From Alphaproteobacteria bacterium (lineage in GTDB: Bacteria > Pseudomonadota > Alphaproteobacteria > Rhizobiales > Beijerinckiaceae): DNA of 60,737 nucleotides. The stretch is from contig VGDT01000016.1 of assembly GCA_016869595.1 (NCBI GenBank), forward strand, positions 1-60,737, in the 5' to 3' direction. Below the pieces are notes generated by a model that was not told where the DNA came from, ran no database searches, and saw only the letters and a program-made list of their open reading frames with translations. The position numbers and the translations under genes were made by a program. Within the stretch, counting starts at the first letter, position 1. The number at the start of each line of letters is the position of its first letter. Shown piece by piece: positions 35,405 to 44,887 of this stretch.

Positions 35405-37621
35405 TCATTTTAATTCATCAGTTTCGAATGCGAAGAAGAGAGTCGACAGCGGCGGCAGAAGAATGTCGGCGCTCGCCGGAAACTCGCCGAACGCCTCGCC
35501 GCGCGCATGAATCGCGCCGAGATTGCCAAGTCCAGAGCCCCCATAGATCATTGCGTCGGAATTGACGAGTTCCCGCCAGCGTCCCGCGCACGGGAAGCCG
35601 AGTCTATAAGCGTTGCGCGTCACCGGCGTAAAATTCGAGACGACGACGATAGGGTGCGACCGGTCGGCGCCAAAACGCACGAAGGCGAATACCGAGCTCT
35701 CTGCGTCGTCGACCACGATCCACTGAAAGCCCTCGGCCTCGCAATCGCGCGCATAGAGCGTCTCGTGATCGCGGTAGATGCGATTAAGATCGCGGATGAA
35801 GGCCTGAAGTCCGCGATGCGGCGGGAAATCGAGCAACCACCAGTCGAGGCTCGATGCATAATTCCATTCATTCGTCTGGCCGAATTCCTGGCCCATGAAC
35901 AGAAGCTTCTTGCCCGGATGGCCCCACATAAATCCGTAATAGGCTCGCGCGGACGCGAAACGGCGCCATTCATCGCCGGGGATTTTGCTAACGATCGATC
36001 CCTTGCCATGCACGACCTCGTCATGAGAGATCGGCAGCACGAAATTTTCGGTGAAGGCATAGAGCAAGCCAAACGTAAACTCGTTGTGGCGCCATTTGCG
36101 ATGGACCGGATCGGACGAGAGATAGCGCAGCGTATCGTTCATCCACCCCATGTTCCATTTGAAGCCGAAGCCGAGCCCGGCGGCATAGGTCGGCCGCGTC
36201 ACGCCGCCCCAAGCGGTCGATTCTTCGGCGATCGTCACGACGCCGGGATAAAGCGCGTAGACGAGTTCGTTGAACTTTTGAAGAAAGGCGACGGCGTCGC
36301 GATTGTCATTGGAGCCGTCGGGATTGGGCGACCATTCGCCCGCTTTGCGCGAATAATCGAGATAGAGCATGGAGGCGACGGCGTCGACGCGCAGCCCGTC
36401 GATATGGAAGCGATCGAGCCAATAGAGCGCGCTGGCGATGAGAAAATTCGCCACTTCGCGCCGCCCATAATCATAGATCGCCGTGTTCCAGTCTGGATGA
36501 AAACCTCGCTTCGGATCGGAATGCTCATACAGCGGCCCCCCGTCGAATTGCGAGAGGCCATGTTCGTCGGTCGGAAAATGCGCCGGAACCCAATCGAGAA
36601 TGACGCTCAAGCCCGCCTGATGGGCCCGGTCGACGAAACGGCGAAAGCCATAAGAGTCGCCGTGCCGGCGCGTCGGCGCGAAAAGCCCGATCGGCTGATA
36701 GCCCCAGGAGGCGTCGAGCGGGTGCTCGTTGATCGGCATCAGCTCGATATGGGTGAAGCCGAGATCGGCGACATAGGGCACGAGCTGGTCGGCAAGCTCA
36801 TCATAGGTGAGAAAGCGTCCGTTTTCGCCGCGCCGCCATGAGGGCAGATGAACCTCATAGATCGACATGGGCGAACGTCGCGGGTCATATCTGACCCGTT
36901 CGCGCATGTGTATCTTGTCGCCCCAGCGATAGGGCGCATTCGCTGCGACGACGGAAGCTGTGGATGGCCGCAGCTCCGCCTCAAAGCCAAGCGGGTCGGC
37001 TTTGAGCGGCAGGAGTTCGCCATGTCGCCCGATAATCTCATATTTGTAATTCGCGCCCGCGCCGACGCCGGGAATGAAAATCTCCCAGACGCCGCTGTCG
37101 ATGCGCTTGCGCATCTGCGCGCGGCACCCGTCCCATTGATTGAAGTCGCCGACGACGGAGACGCGCCTGGCGTTCGGCGCCCAGACGGCGAAATGCGTCC
37201 CTTCAACGCCTTCATGCGTCAGCCCATGCGCACCAAGCTTTTCATAAAGCTTCTGGTGCGCGCCTTCGACGAGAAGATAATCATCGGTTGGACCGAGCAC
37301 TGGCGAAAAGGCGTAAGGGTCTGAGAATTCCCATTGCGCCGCCTCGTTAGAGGCGCGAAGGCGATATGACGCTCGCGCTTTGAGTGAGGTCAGCCCTTCA
37401 AAGAACCCATCAACGTGCACGCGATCGAGCGGCGCGATCACGCGGGCGTCGGACGTAGACGCCTCCACTTTCGTCGCGCCGGGAACGAAAGCGCGTATCA
37501 CAAAGCCCGCAGGCGTCTCATGCAGGCCAAGCACTGCGAACGGATCGCCATGGCGCGCAGCGATGATCGCGTCGATGTCGTGCGCGGAGACGCGCCAGTC
37601 GGCTTGGGTCATTTCGTTCAT
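35405..37621 (-). CDS. glgB: 1,4-alpha-glucan branching enzyme
   Basis: This 738-residue GH13 enzyme makes the alpha-1,6 branches of glycogen. Two N-terminal CBM48-type modules (residues 1-220) precede the barrel. Motifs visible are 'DWVPAHFPTDEHGL', 'GLRVDAVASMLYLDYSR' (nucleophile Asp), 'TIAEESTAWGGVT' (acid Glu) and 'PISHDEVVHGKGS'. The length matches group 1 branching enzymes. It lies between glgP and glgC on the same strand, with palindromic repeats in the gaps on both sides. Confidence 0.96.
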   Translation of the reverse strand: MNEMTQADWRVSAHDIDAIIAARHGDPFAVLGLHETPAGFVIRAFVPGATKVEASTSDARVIAPLDRVHVDGFFEGLTSLKARASYRLRASNEAAQWEFSDPYAFSPVLGPTDDYLLVEGAHQKLYEKLGAHGLTHEGVEGTHFAVWAPNARRVSVVGDFNQWDGCRAQMRKRIDSGVWEIFIPGVGAGANYKYEIIGRHGELLPLKADPLGFEAELRPSTASVVAANAPYRWGDKIHMRERVRYDPRRSPMSIYEVHLPSWRRGENGRFLTYDELADQLVPYVADLGFTHIELMPINEHPLDASWGYQPIGLFAPTRRHGDSYGFRRFVDRAHQAGLSVILDWVPAHFPTDEHGLSQFDGGPLYEHSDPKRGFHPDWNTAIYDYGRREVANFLIASALYWLDRFHIDGLRVDAVASMLYLDYSRKAGEWSPNPDGSNDNRDAVAFLQKFNELVYALYPGVVTIAEESTAWGGVTRPTYAAGLGFGFKWNMGWMNDTLRYLSSDPVHRKWRHNEFTFGLLYAFTENFVLPISHDEVVHGKGSIVSKIPGDEWRRFASARAYYGFMWGHPGKKLLFMGQEFGQTNEWNYASSLDWWLLDFPPHRGLQAFIRDLNRIYRDHETLYARDCEAEGFQWIVVDDAESSVFAFVRFGADRSHPIVVVSNFTPVTRNAYRLGFPCAGRWRELVNSDAMIYGGSGLGNLGAIHARGEAFGEFPASADILLPPLSTLFFAFETDELK

Positions 37622-37634
37622 TCAAGCGAGGCCC

Positions 37635-37749
37635 CCTTCTCCCGCTTGCGGGAGAAGGCGTCATGCGAAGCATGATGGATGAGGGAAACTGTAAGCGCCC
37701 TCACCCGACCCGGCTTCGCCGGGCCATCCTCTCCCGTCTTACGGGAGAG
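37635..37749. repeat. family B repeat, complete copy
   Basis: CCTTCTCCCGC-tt-GCGGGAGAAGG (37635-37658) is followed by a TCATGC/GCATGA hairpin and GGATGAGGG. Then come CCCTCACCCGACCC, a CCGGC/GCCGG hairpin and CTCTCCCGT-ctt-ACGGGAGAG ending at 37749. The 115-bp outline is nearly the same as that at 48856-48972. It fills the gap between glgP and glgB. Confidence 0.9.
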
Positions 37750-37760
37750 AGAATCGCGCT

Positions 37761-40214
37761 TCACACAGGAATATTCCAGATCTCTTGCGCATATTCGCGG
37801 ATGGTGCGATCGGACGAGAACCAGCCGACCCGCGCCGTATTCAGAATGCTCGAGCACCGCCAGGCCTTCTGGTCCCGCCAGCGCGCGTCGACGCGTCGCT
37901 GCGCCTCCCAATAGGCGTCGAAATCTTTCGCCACGAGGAAGTGGTCGTAATAGGTGAGCGTATCGACAAGCTGCGCGTAGCGATGCGGATCATCGGGCGA
38001 AAAAACGCCGCCGGCGATGGCCCGCAGCGCCTCGGCGAGACGCGGACTCGCGGCGATCGTCTCGCGCGCGTCGATGCCCCGCGCGCGGCTTTCCTCCACT
38101 TCTTGCGCCGTGAGGCCGAAAATGAAGATGTTGTCGTCGCCGACGCGCTCCCTGATTTCGACATTGGCGCCGTCGAGCGTGCCGATGGTCAGCGCGCCAT
38201 TCAGCGCGAATTTCATATTGCCGGTGCCGGAGGCCTCCATGCCGGCGGTCGAAATCTGCTCGGAGAGATCAGCCGCTGGAATGATCGTCTCGGCAAGGCT
38301 GACATTGTAGTTCGGCAGGAAAACGATCTTTAAGAGGCCGCGCGCTGCAGGATCGCCGTTCACGACCTTTGCCACGTCATTCGCGAGCTTGATGATGAGC
38401 TTCGCCTGATGATAGCTCGCCGCCGCCTTGCCGGCGAAGATTTTCACCCGCGGCGCAAATTCGCGAGCGGGTTGTGCGATGATGTCCTGATAGAGCGCGA
38501 CGGCTTCGAGCACGTTCAACAGTTGGCGCTTATATTCATGAATGCGCTTGATCTGTGCGTCAAAGAGCGCGGCGGGATCGACCCTGACGCCGACGCGCTC
38601 AAAGACTGTCGTCGCGAGGCGCGCCTTGTTCTCTCGCTTGGCCGCCGCGAAGCGATTCTGGAACTCGATGTCGTCAGCAAACTTCTCCAGCTCAATCAAT
38701 CGCTCAGGGTGATCGAAGACGCCAGCGCCGATCGTTTCGATAAGCAGTCGCGAAAGCGCCGGATTCGCCTCAAGCAGCCAGCGGCGAAAGGTGACGCCAT
38801 TCGTCTTGTTAACGATGCGATCTGGATAGAGCCGGTGGAAATCCTTGAACACCGTCTCCTTGACCAACTCGCTATGCAGCGCCGAGACGCCGTTCACCTT
38901 ATGCGAGCCGAGAAACGCCAAATGGCCCATGCGAACATGCCGCGCATTATGCTCGTCGATGAGCGACACTGAGGAGAGCGTCGCCGGGTCGCTCGCTCCT
39001 TTCGCGCGCAATGAGTCGAGGTGCATGGCGTTGATGAGATAGATGATCTGCATATGGCGCGGCAGCAGCCGCTCCACGAGCTGCACCGGCCAGGTCTCCA
39101 GCGCCTCCGGCAAAAGCGTATGATTGGTGTAGGAAAAGGTCGCCTGGGTGATGCGCCACGCTTCCTTCCACTCGACGCCGTGGACATCGACAAGAAGCCG
39201 CATCAGCTCGGCGACGCCGATCGCCGGATGCGTGTCATTGAGCTGGATCGCCACCTTGTCGGCGAGCTTATGGATGTCGCCAGTCTGCCGCATATGACGG
39301 CGGATCAGATCCTGCAACGAGGCCGAAGCGAAGAAATATTCCTGCCGCAGCCGCAGTTCCTGTCCGGCAGGCGTCGAGTCGCCCGGATAAAGAACCTTGG
39401 AGATCGCTTCGGCGCGCGCTTGCTCCGATTGCGCGCCGACATGGTCGCCTTGATTGAAGGCATCGAGGCGCAGCGCGTCAGGCGCCCTCGCCGACCAGAG
39501 CCGTAGCGTGTTGACATATTTGCCCCGCCACCCAACGACAGGCGTGTCATAGGCGACGGCGACGATGGTTTCGCCCGGTCGCCACACATGCGCGAGCATC
39601 CCGTCGGCCAAGCGCGAACTTTCGACATGGCCGAAGAAGCCAATGTCATAAGTGATTTCCGGCCGCGGGAATTGCCAGGCATTGCCGAAGGAGAGCCAGT
39701 CTTCGGGATATTCGTGCTGCCAACCGTCCTTGATCGTTTGCCGAAACAGGCCGTGATCATAGCGAATGCCGTAACCCATGGCGGCGATTCCGAGCGTCGC
39801 CATGCTGTCCATGAAACAAGCGGCGAGACGCCCGAGACCGCCATTGCCGAGCGCTGCGTCCGGCTCCACCGCGCGCAGCGCATCGAGATCGACGTCCAGC
39901 TCGGCGAGCGCCTCACGCATCGCTTCGGTCAGACCGAGGTTTGTCAACGCGTCGATGAGCAGCCGGCCGATGAGGAATTCGAGCGAAAGATAGTAAACGC
40001 GCCGCCGATCTTCCTGGTAATTGCGTTTCGTCGACTCGAGCCATGCAGGAACGAGGCGGTCGCGCGTCGCAAGCGCGGCGGCGACGAACCAGTCGCGCGG
40101 ACTTGCGTCGACGTTGTCCTTGCCGACGGTATAAGTGAGGCGCCGCTGCACGTCGTCGCGCAGCGCCGCGACAACGGCTCTATGAGCGATCTCGGGAGAA
40201 TCGTACGCGTTCAA
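37761..40214 (-). CDS. glgP: glycogen/starch/alpha-glucan phosphorylase
   Basis: This 817-residue PLP-dependent enzyme releases glucose-1-phosphate from glycogen. Family markers include 'ALGNGGLGRLAACFMDSMATLGI' (in two adjoining parts), 'QLNDTHPAIGVAELMRLLVD' and the PLP-lysine region 'EASGTGNMKFALNGALTIGT'. The N-terminal regulatory phosphorylation site of animal enzymes is absent, as usual in bacteria. It is the first gene of the leftward glycogen cluster, so synthesis and breakdown genes are in one unit. About 130 bp upstream contain the likely promoter region; no clear box seen. Confidence 0.96.
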   Translation of the reverse strand: MNAYDSPEIAHRAVVAALRDDVQRRLTYTVGKDNVDASPRDWFVAAALATRDRLVPAWLESTKRNYQEDRRRVYYLSLEFLIGRLLIDALTNLGLTEAMREALAELDVDLDALRAVEPDAALGNGGLGRLAACFMDSMATLGIAAMGYGIRYDHGLFRQTIKDGWQHEYPEDWLSFGNAWQFPRPEITYDIGFFGHVESSRLADGMLAHVWRPGETIVAVAYDTPVVGWRGKYVNTLRLWSARAPDALRLDAFNQGDHVGAQSEQARAEAISKVLYPGDSTPAGQELRLRQEYFFASASLQDLIRRHMRQTGDIHKLADKVAIQLNDTHPAIGVAELMRLLVDVHGVEWKEAWRITQATFSYTNHTLLPEALETWPVQLVERLLPRHMQIIYLINAMHLDSLRAKGASDPATLSSVSLIDEHNARHVRMGHLAFLGSHKVNGVSALHSELVKETVFKDFHRLYPDRIVNKTNGVTFRRWLLEANPALSRLLIETIGAGVFDHPERLIELEKFADDIEFQNRFAAAKRENKARLATTVFERVGVRVDPAALFDAQIKRIHEYKRQLLNVLEAVALYQDIIAQPAREFAPRVKIFAGKAAASYHQAKLIIKLANDVAKVVNGDPAARGLLKIVFLPNYNVSLAETIIPAADLSEQISTAGMEASGTGNMKFALNGALTIGTLDGANVEIRERVGDDNIFIFGLTAQEVEESRARGIDARETIAASPRLAEALRAIAGGVFSPDDPHRYAQLVDTLTYYDHFLVAKDFDAYWEAQRRVDARWRDQKAWRCSSILNTARVGWFSSDRTIREYAQEIWNIPV

Positions 40215-40341
40215 GTCGATCCTTTCGCGACGGACGCGATTGTCGTCGCAGACTGTCTCTTAAGGCCGCTGTTTTAAGTAGAATTCGATTTTGGCGCCAC
40301 CGCGCCGCGCTGGCGCCTGAAATCGAGACGCCGGCGCGGTG

Positions 40342-41199
40342 TCAGCGAACCTCGAAACTGATGGCCTGGCTTTCCAATTGCTGCGACTCGCCGCGAGAGG
40401 CGACGAGGCGGCGACCGCTCACGCCCTGACGTTCGAGATAGCCGACCGCCGCCTGCGCGCGCCGGTGCGCGAGCGCGTCATTGTGAGCTTTCGGCGCGGA
40501 ACCCCGGACATGGCCAATAATCTCGATCGTCGCATTTTCCGGACAGCGGCGAATGATCGCCGCCGCTTTGTCGAGCGCGTGCGCCGCCGACAATGTTATT
40601 TGCGCGTCGCCTTTACGAAAGACGAGGTCGCCCGAAGTCGAAGATTCTTCGAGCGCAGCTTGGCAATCTACGAGCGTCATGCCGCCGGACATGGGCAATG
40701 CTGACGCGCGTGGCGGCTTTGCATCCACGGGCAACGCGGCGGGCGCGACGATCGGCGCTTCGACGGGAGGCGCGGCAGTCGCCTGCGGTAAGTCTACGCC
40801 CGCGCCTTCGATCGGCTGGGCGTAGCGGCGGCTCATCTCTGCGCCATAGTCCGAACGCTCGATCAGCATGGCGCCCACCCAGACGAGCGCCGCGGCGATC
40901 AGCCCAACCGCCCAGCCCTCATGCGCCGACATCGATCCGTGCCGGAGCAATGCGCCAAGCGCCGCGCCGACAATGAAGACGGCATAGGCTGCGAGCGCGC
41001 CCTTGATGAACGTCGCCGCGTCGGCGAGCGCGCCGAGATGGACAACAAGCGCGCCGACGCCAAAGGCGAGCGCGGTCCAAATCAGCCAGCGCGCGACGAC
41101 GCCATTTTCAGGCGTACGGCGGCTGACTGCCCCGGCGCCAGCGCCGATCGCGAAACAGGCGAGAAGCCAAGGCCACAGACGGAAGATTTCGGCAAGCAC
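40342..41199 (-). CDS. four-helix membrane protein with C-terminal OmpA-like domain
   Basis: This 285-residue protein has four hydrophobic helices in residues 1-115. A Pro- and Ala-rich linker (about 125-165) follows, then an OmpA-like peptidoglycan-binding domain to the end ('ATIEIIGHVRGSAPKAHNDA' and 'LAHRRAQAAVGYLERQGV'). The likely layout is an inner-membrane anchor with the OmpA domain in the periplasm gripping the cell wall, similar in plan to MotB or TolQ/R-type couplers but of another family. Exact function unknown. It lies 54 bp after dnaN on the same strand. Confidence 0.8.
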   Translation of the reverse strand: MLAEIFRLWPWLLACFAIGAGAGAVSRRTPENGVVARWLIWTALAFGVGALVVHLGALADAATFIKGALAAYAVFIVGAALGALLRHGSMSAHEGWAVGLIAAALVWVGAMLIERSDYGAEMSRRYAQPIEGAGVDLPQATAAPPVEAPIVAPAALPVDAKPPRASALPMSGGMTLVDCQAALEESSTSGDLVFRKGDAQITLSAAHALDKAAAIIRRCPENATIEIIGHVRGSAPKAHNDALAHRRAQAAVGYLERQGVSGRRLVASRGESQQLESQAISFEVR

Positions 41200-41253
41200 G
41201 GGCCGAGCCTAACCGGCTAAAGGCGCCGCTCCAAGACTAAACGCGCATCAAGA

Positions 41254-42372
41254 CTAAACGCGCATCGGCATCAAGACGTAGAGCGCGGTGGCGCCGTCGC
41301 GGTCCTGCACCAGCGTCGGAGAGCCCGGGTCGGCGAGCTTAAATAGGGCCGTATCGCTATCAAGTTGCTGGGTAATATCCAGCAAATAACGGGCGTTGAA
41401 GCCAATATCGAGCGGCGGTCCGTCGTAATCCGCCTCAAGCTCCTCGACCGCCGAGCCCTGGTCGGGGTTGGTGACCGACAGCACGAGTTTGCCCTCAGCA
41501 AGCGAGAGTTTGACGGCGCGTCCGCGCTCCGACGAAATCGTCGAAACGCGGTCGACCGCCTTGGCGAAGGCGTCGCGCTCGACAGTGAGCCGCTTGTCGT
41601 TGCCGGAAGGAATGACGCGCGCGTAATCAGGAAATGTGCCGTCGATCAGCTTCGTCGTCAGCAGGGCATCGCCGAATGTGAAGCGCATCTTGTTGATCGA
41701 AAGCTCGACCGAGACGTCGCCCTGCGCATCTTCGATGAGACGCTGCACTTCGGTGACGGCCTTGCGCGGCAGGATGACGCCCGGCATGCCGGGGCTCCCT
41801 TCAGGCGCTGGCAGCTCCAGCCGCGCCAGACGATGGCCGTCGGTTGCGACAGCCCGAAGCATCGGTCGGCCTTCGACGTCGAGCGTGTGCAGATAGATGC
41901 CGTTGAGATAGTAGCGCGTCTCTTCCTGAGAGATGGCGAACTGCGTCTTTTCAATGAGCCGCTTGAGATCAGCGGGCCCCAGCGTGAACTTATGGCTGAA
42001 GTCGCCGGAGGTCACGTCGGGAAAGTCGCTCTCGGGAAGACTCGACAGATTGAATCGCGAACGTCCCGAGCGCAGCGTGAGCTGTCCGGCGTCGCCTGTC
42101 GCCTCTAGAGAGACCTGCGCGCCTTCCGGCAATTTGCGAACGATGTCGTAGAGCGTATGCGCCGGCAGCGTCGTCGCGCTGGGCTGCGCGACCTCGGCGA
42201 CGGTCTTTTCGGTGATTTCGAGGTCGAGGTCGGTGGCCTTGAGCGTCAGCCCGCCGTCCTTGGCGGAGAGCAGCACATTGGCCAGAATCGGGATGGTCGT
42301 GCGCCGCTCCACCACGCGGTGAACATGGCCGAGCGCCCGCAGAAGCGCCGCTCTCTCGATCGTGACCTTCAT
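41254..42372 (-). CDS. dnaN: DNA polymerase III beta subunit (sliding clamp)
   Basis: This 372-residue ring-forming processivity factor has the three repeated clamp domains and typical segments 'RRTTIPILANVLLSA', 'FAISQEETRYYLNGIYLH' and the C-terminal 'ALYVLMPMRV' that lines the partner-binding pocket. It is present alone, without dnaA or recF on either side. The clamp-binding motif of the radical SAM protein at 13.5 kb would dock on this protein. Confidence 0.97.
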   Translation of the reverse strand: MKVTIERAALLRALGHVHRVVERRTTIPILANVLLSAKDGGLTLKATDLDLEITEKTVAEVAQPSATTLPAHTLYDIVRKLPEGAQVSLEATGDAGQLTLRSGRSRFNLSSLPESDFPDVTSGDFSHKFTLGPADLKRLIEKTQFAISQEETRYYLNGIYLHTLDVEGRPMLRAVATDGHRLARLELPAPEGSPGMPGVILPRKAVTEVQRLIEDAQGDVSVELSINKMRFTFGDALLTTKLIDGTFPDYARVIPSGNDKRLTVERDAFAKAVDRVSTISSERGRAVKLSLAEGKLVLSVTNPDQGSAVEELEADYDGPPLDIGFNARYLLDITQQLDSDTALFKLADPGSPTLVQDRDGATALYVLMPMRV

Positions 42373-42400
42373 CGCCGGGAAATCCGTCCGAATATTATTG

Positions 42401-42423
42401 CGGCGCGGCAGGCCGCCGCGCCG
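42401..42423. other. GC-rich hairpin upstream of dnaN
   Basis: CGGCGCGG (42401-42408) and CCGCGCCG (42416-42423) form an 8-bp stem with a 7-nt loop in the divergent gap between dnaN and the penicillin-binding protein gene. It would lie in the dnaN leader. Role unknown. Confidence 0.4.
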
Positions 42424-42524
42424 GGGGCGAAGACTTTGGCGCGGCAGCGCAGGAAGCGCAAGGGCAAGCGCCGCTTAGGACTTGCTTGTCCAATAGATTT
42501 TGCTGGCCGCCACGCTGAGCGACC

Positions 42525-42546
42525 CCGGCCCTTAACCGGCCCTTAA
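42525..42546. repeat. perfect tandem 11-bp duplication
   Basis: CCGGCCCTTAA occurs twice without spacer (42525-42535 and 42536-42546), followed by ACGGCC, 64 bp before the penicillin-binding protein start. It could be a slippage product or a double regulator site. Confidence 0.7.
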
Positions 42547-42609
42547 ACGGCCTTCGTTACGCTTCATCAAGCATTTCGGCCCCTGCGGCGGCGACAGGCG
42601 AGCAATCCG

Positions 42610-44856
42610 ATGGCGCGCAGCGACAATCGTCGCGAACCGCGGTTCGATGACGACGAAGAGGACGAATTGCGCGCCGAACGCCGTCCTCCGCCTCGCGCGC
42701 GCGCGCGCAAGAAGTCGCGCCGCTCGCGCTCTCTTCTCGGTTCGCTAATCTATTGGAGCGTAACGCTCGCCCTTTGGGGGGCGATCGCAGGCGGCGGACT
42801 CGCCGTCTACTACGGCTCACGTTTGCCGCCGATCGATCAACTCGCGGTCCCCAAGCGCCCGCCCAATATCGCCATCCTCGACGTCAACGGCGAACTTCTC
42901 GCCAACCGTGGCGACACCGGCGGCGCCGCGATCCGGCTCACGGACCTCCCGCCCTATGTGCCCAAGGCCTTCATCGCCATCGAGGACCGCCGCTTCTACG
43001 CGCATTGGGGCGTCGATCCGATCGGCATCGGCCGCGCGATCATGCGCAACGTCACCGGCCGCGGCGGCATGCAGGGCGGCTCGACCTTAACGCAGCAACT
43101 CGCCAAGAACCTGTTCCTCACGCAAGAGCGCACGATTTCGCGCAAGATTCAGGAAGCGATTCTCGCGCTCTGGCTCGAGCGTAAATATTCGAAGGATCAG
43201 ATCCTCGAACTCTATCTCAACCGCGTCTATTTCGGTTCCGGCGCATATGGCGTCGAAGCCGCCGCCGAGCGTTACTTCGGCCATGGCGCGAAGACGATCA
43301 CGCTCTCCGAAGCCGCCATTCTCGCCGGATTGATGAAGGCGCCGAGCAAGCTCGCGCCGGATCGCAATCCCGAAGGGGCCGCCGAGCGCGCCGCGCAAGT
43401 GATCGCCGCCATGGCGCAGGAAGGTCACATCAGCGAGGCGATGGCGAAGGCGGCATTGGCGCGTCCCGCGCAAGCGCGAAGCGACATCGGCGCCGGGTCG
43501 ATCAATTACGCCGCCGACTACGTCATGGACATGCTCGACGACACGGTCGGCGCGATCGACCAGGACATCGTCGTAACGACGACCATAGACGCGCGCATGC
43601 AAATGGCGGCGGAAGGCGCGCTCAAGCAGGAGCTCGACGAAAAGGGCGCGAAATTTGGCGTCGCTCAGGGCGCGCTGATCGCCATGGATCCGAATGGCGC
43701 GATCCGCGCGCTCGTCGGCGGACGGGACTACTCGGAAAGTCAGTTCAACCGCGCCGTGTCGGCGAAACGCCAGCCGGGCTCCGCCTTCAAGCCCTTCGTC
43801 TATCTCACCGGGCTTGAACAAGGTCTTACCCCTGAGTCCGTTCGCGAGGACGGTCCGCTCGACGTCAAAGGTTGGAGGCCAGAAAACTACAGCCGCCAGT
43901 ATCTGGGGCCAGTCACGCTCACCAAGGCGCTGTCGCTGTCACTTAATACTGTGGCGGTGCGCGTCGGACTGGAAGTCGGCCCGAAGACCGTTGCGAAGAC
44001 GGCGCATCGTCTGGGCATTCAGTCCGACCTGCAGCCCAACGCCTCCATCGCTCTTGGCACGTCGGAGGTGACGCCGCTCGAACTCGTCGCCGCCTATGCG
44101 CCATTCGCCAATGGCGGCATCGCCGTGCAGCCGCATGTCATCCTCAAAGTGAAGACCGCCGCCGGCAAAGCGCTCTACCAGCGCAAGGGCGCTTCGCTAG
44201 GCCGCGTGATCGCGCCGCAATATGTGGCGATGATGAATGACATGATGCGCGAAACGCTGCTCACCGGAACCGCGCGCAAGGCCGAACTTCCTGGTTGGGA
44301 AGCCGCGGGCAAAACCGGCACCAGCCAGGATTTCCGCGACGCCTGGTTTGTCGGTTACACGGGCCGCCTGATCGCTGGCGTCTGGCTCGGCAATGACGAC
44401 AACTCGCCGACCAAAAAAGCCTCGGGAGGAACTCTTCCGGTCGAGATCTGGAGCCGGTTCATGGGCGTCGCCTTGAAAGGCCAGCAGGTCGCCGGGCTGC
44501 CGTCGGGCGCTTGGCGATCAGAGAACGCTGCAATTCCCGAAGAGATCGCCAAGCCGATCGACGATCTCATTGGCCTCTTCACCGGAGAAACCAAGCCAGC
44601 GCCGCGTCCGCAACGGGCGAGAACCGCGCCGGCGCCGCTCCCTCCGGCGGCTGTTCCCGGCGGAACGCCCGAGGCGCCGCCGCCGATTGCAGAGGCGCGG
44701 CCCGATCCGCCAGCGCCGCGCGCGCCGGCGCCTCGCGAGATCGACGATCTTCTGCCGCCCGAAGACATTCCGACGGTCGGCTCGATCGAACGTCCACGGC
44801 AAAGGCGCGGCGCATCGGAAAGAAGCGTTTTCGAGCAGCTCTTCGGCGGCGGCTAA
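42610..44856 (+). CDS. class A penicillin-binding protein 1A
   Basis: This 748-residue bifunctional enzyme polymerises and cross-links peptidoglycan. A strongly basic cytoplasmic tail (residues 1-40) precedes one membrane helix. The GT51 glycosyltransferase domain has 'AIEDRRFYAHWGVDPIG' (catalytic Glu near 124) and 'GGSTLTQQLAKN'. The transpeptidase domain has SAFK (Ser near 391), SLN in 'SLSLNTVAVRV' and KTG in 'AAGKTGTSQDF' (near 568). A Pro-rich tail follows. It is divergent from dnaN. Confidence 0.95.
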   Translation: MARSDNRREPRFDDDEEDELRAERRPPPRARARKKSRRSRSLLGSLIYWSVTLALWGAIAGGGLAVYYGSRLPPIDQLAVPKRPPNIAILDVNGELLANRGDTGGAAIRLTDLPPYVPKAFIAIEDRRFYAHWGVDPIGIGRAIMRNVTGRGGMQGGSTLTQQLAKNLFLTQERTISRKIQEAILALWLERKYSKDQILELYLNRVYFGSGAYGVEAAAERYFGHGAKTITLSEAAILAGLMKAPSKLAPDRNPEGAAERAAQVIAAMAQEGHISEAMAKAALARPAQARSDIGAGSINYAADYVMDMLDDTVGAIDQDIVVTTTIDARMQMAAEGALKQELDEKGAKFGVAQGALIAMDPNGAIRALVGGRDYSESQFNRAVSAKRQPGSAFKPFVYLTGLEQGLTPESVREDGPLDVKGWRPENYSRQYLGPVTLTKALSLSLNTVAVRVGLEVGPKTVAKTAHRLGIQSDLQPNASIALGTSEVTPLELVAAYAPFANGGIAVQPHVILKVKTAAGKALYQRKGASLGRVIAPQYVAMMNDMMRETLLTGTARKAELPGWEAAGKTGTSQDFRDAWFVGYTGRLIAGVWLGNDDNSPTKKASGGTLPVEIWSRFMGVALKGQQVAGLPSGAWRSENAAIPEEIAKPIDDLIGLFTGETKPAPRPQRARTAPAPLPPAAVPGGTPEAPPPIAEARPDPPAPRAPAPREIDDLLPPEDIPTVGSIERPRQRRGASERSVFEQLFGGG

Positions 44857-44887
44857 AAAAGCCAAACGCGTCGCGGTTCGCCAGGCG

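Noticed and set aside
35507-36841. Long open frame (about 440 codons) antisense to glgB
   Set aside because: It mirrors the codon pattern of glgB in GC-rich DNA, has low-complexity Arg- and Ala-rich composition and no recognisable domain. Similar antisense frames lie opposite sucA (52654-53913), ccr (3936-5207) and the first permease (1309-2646).
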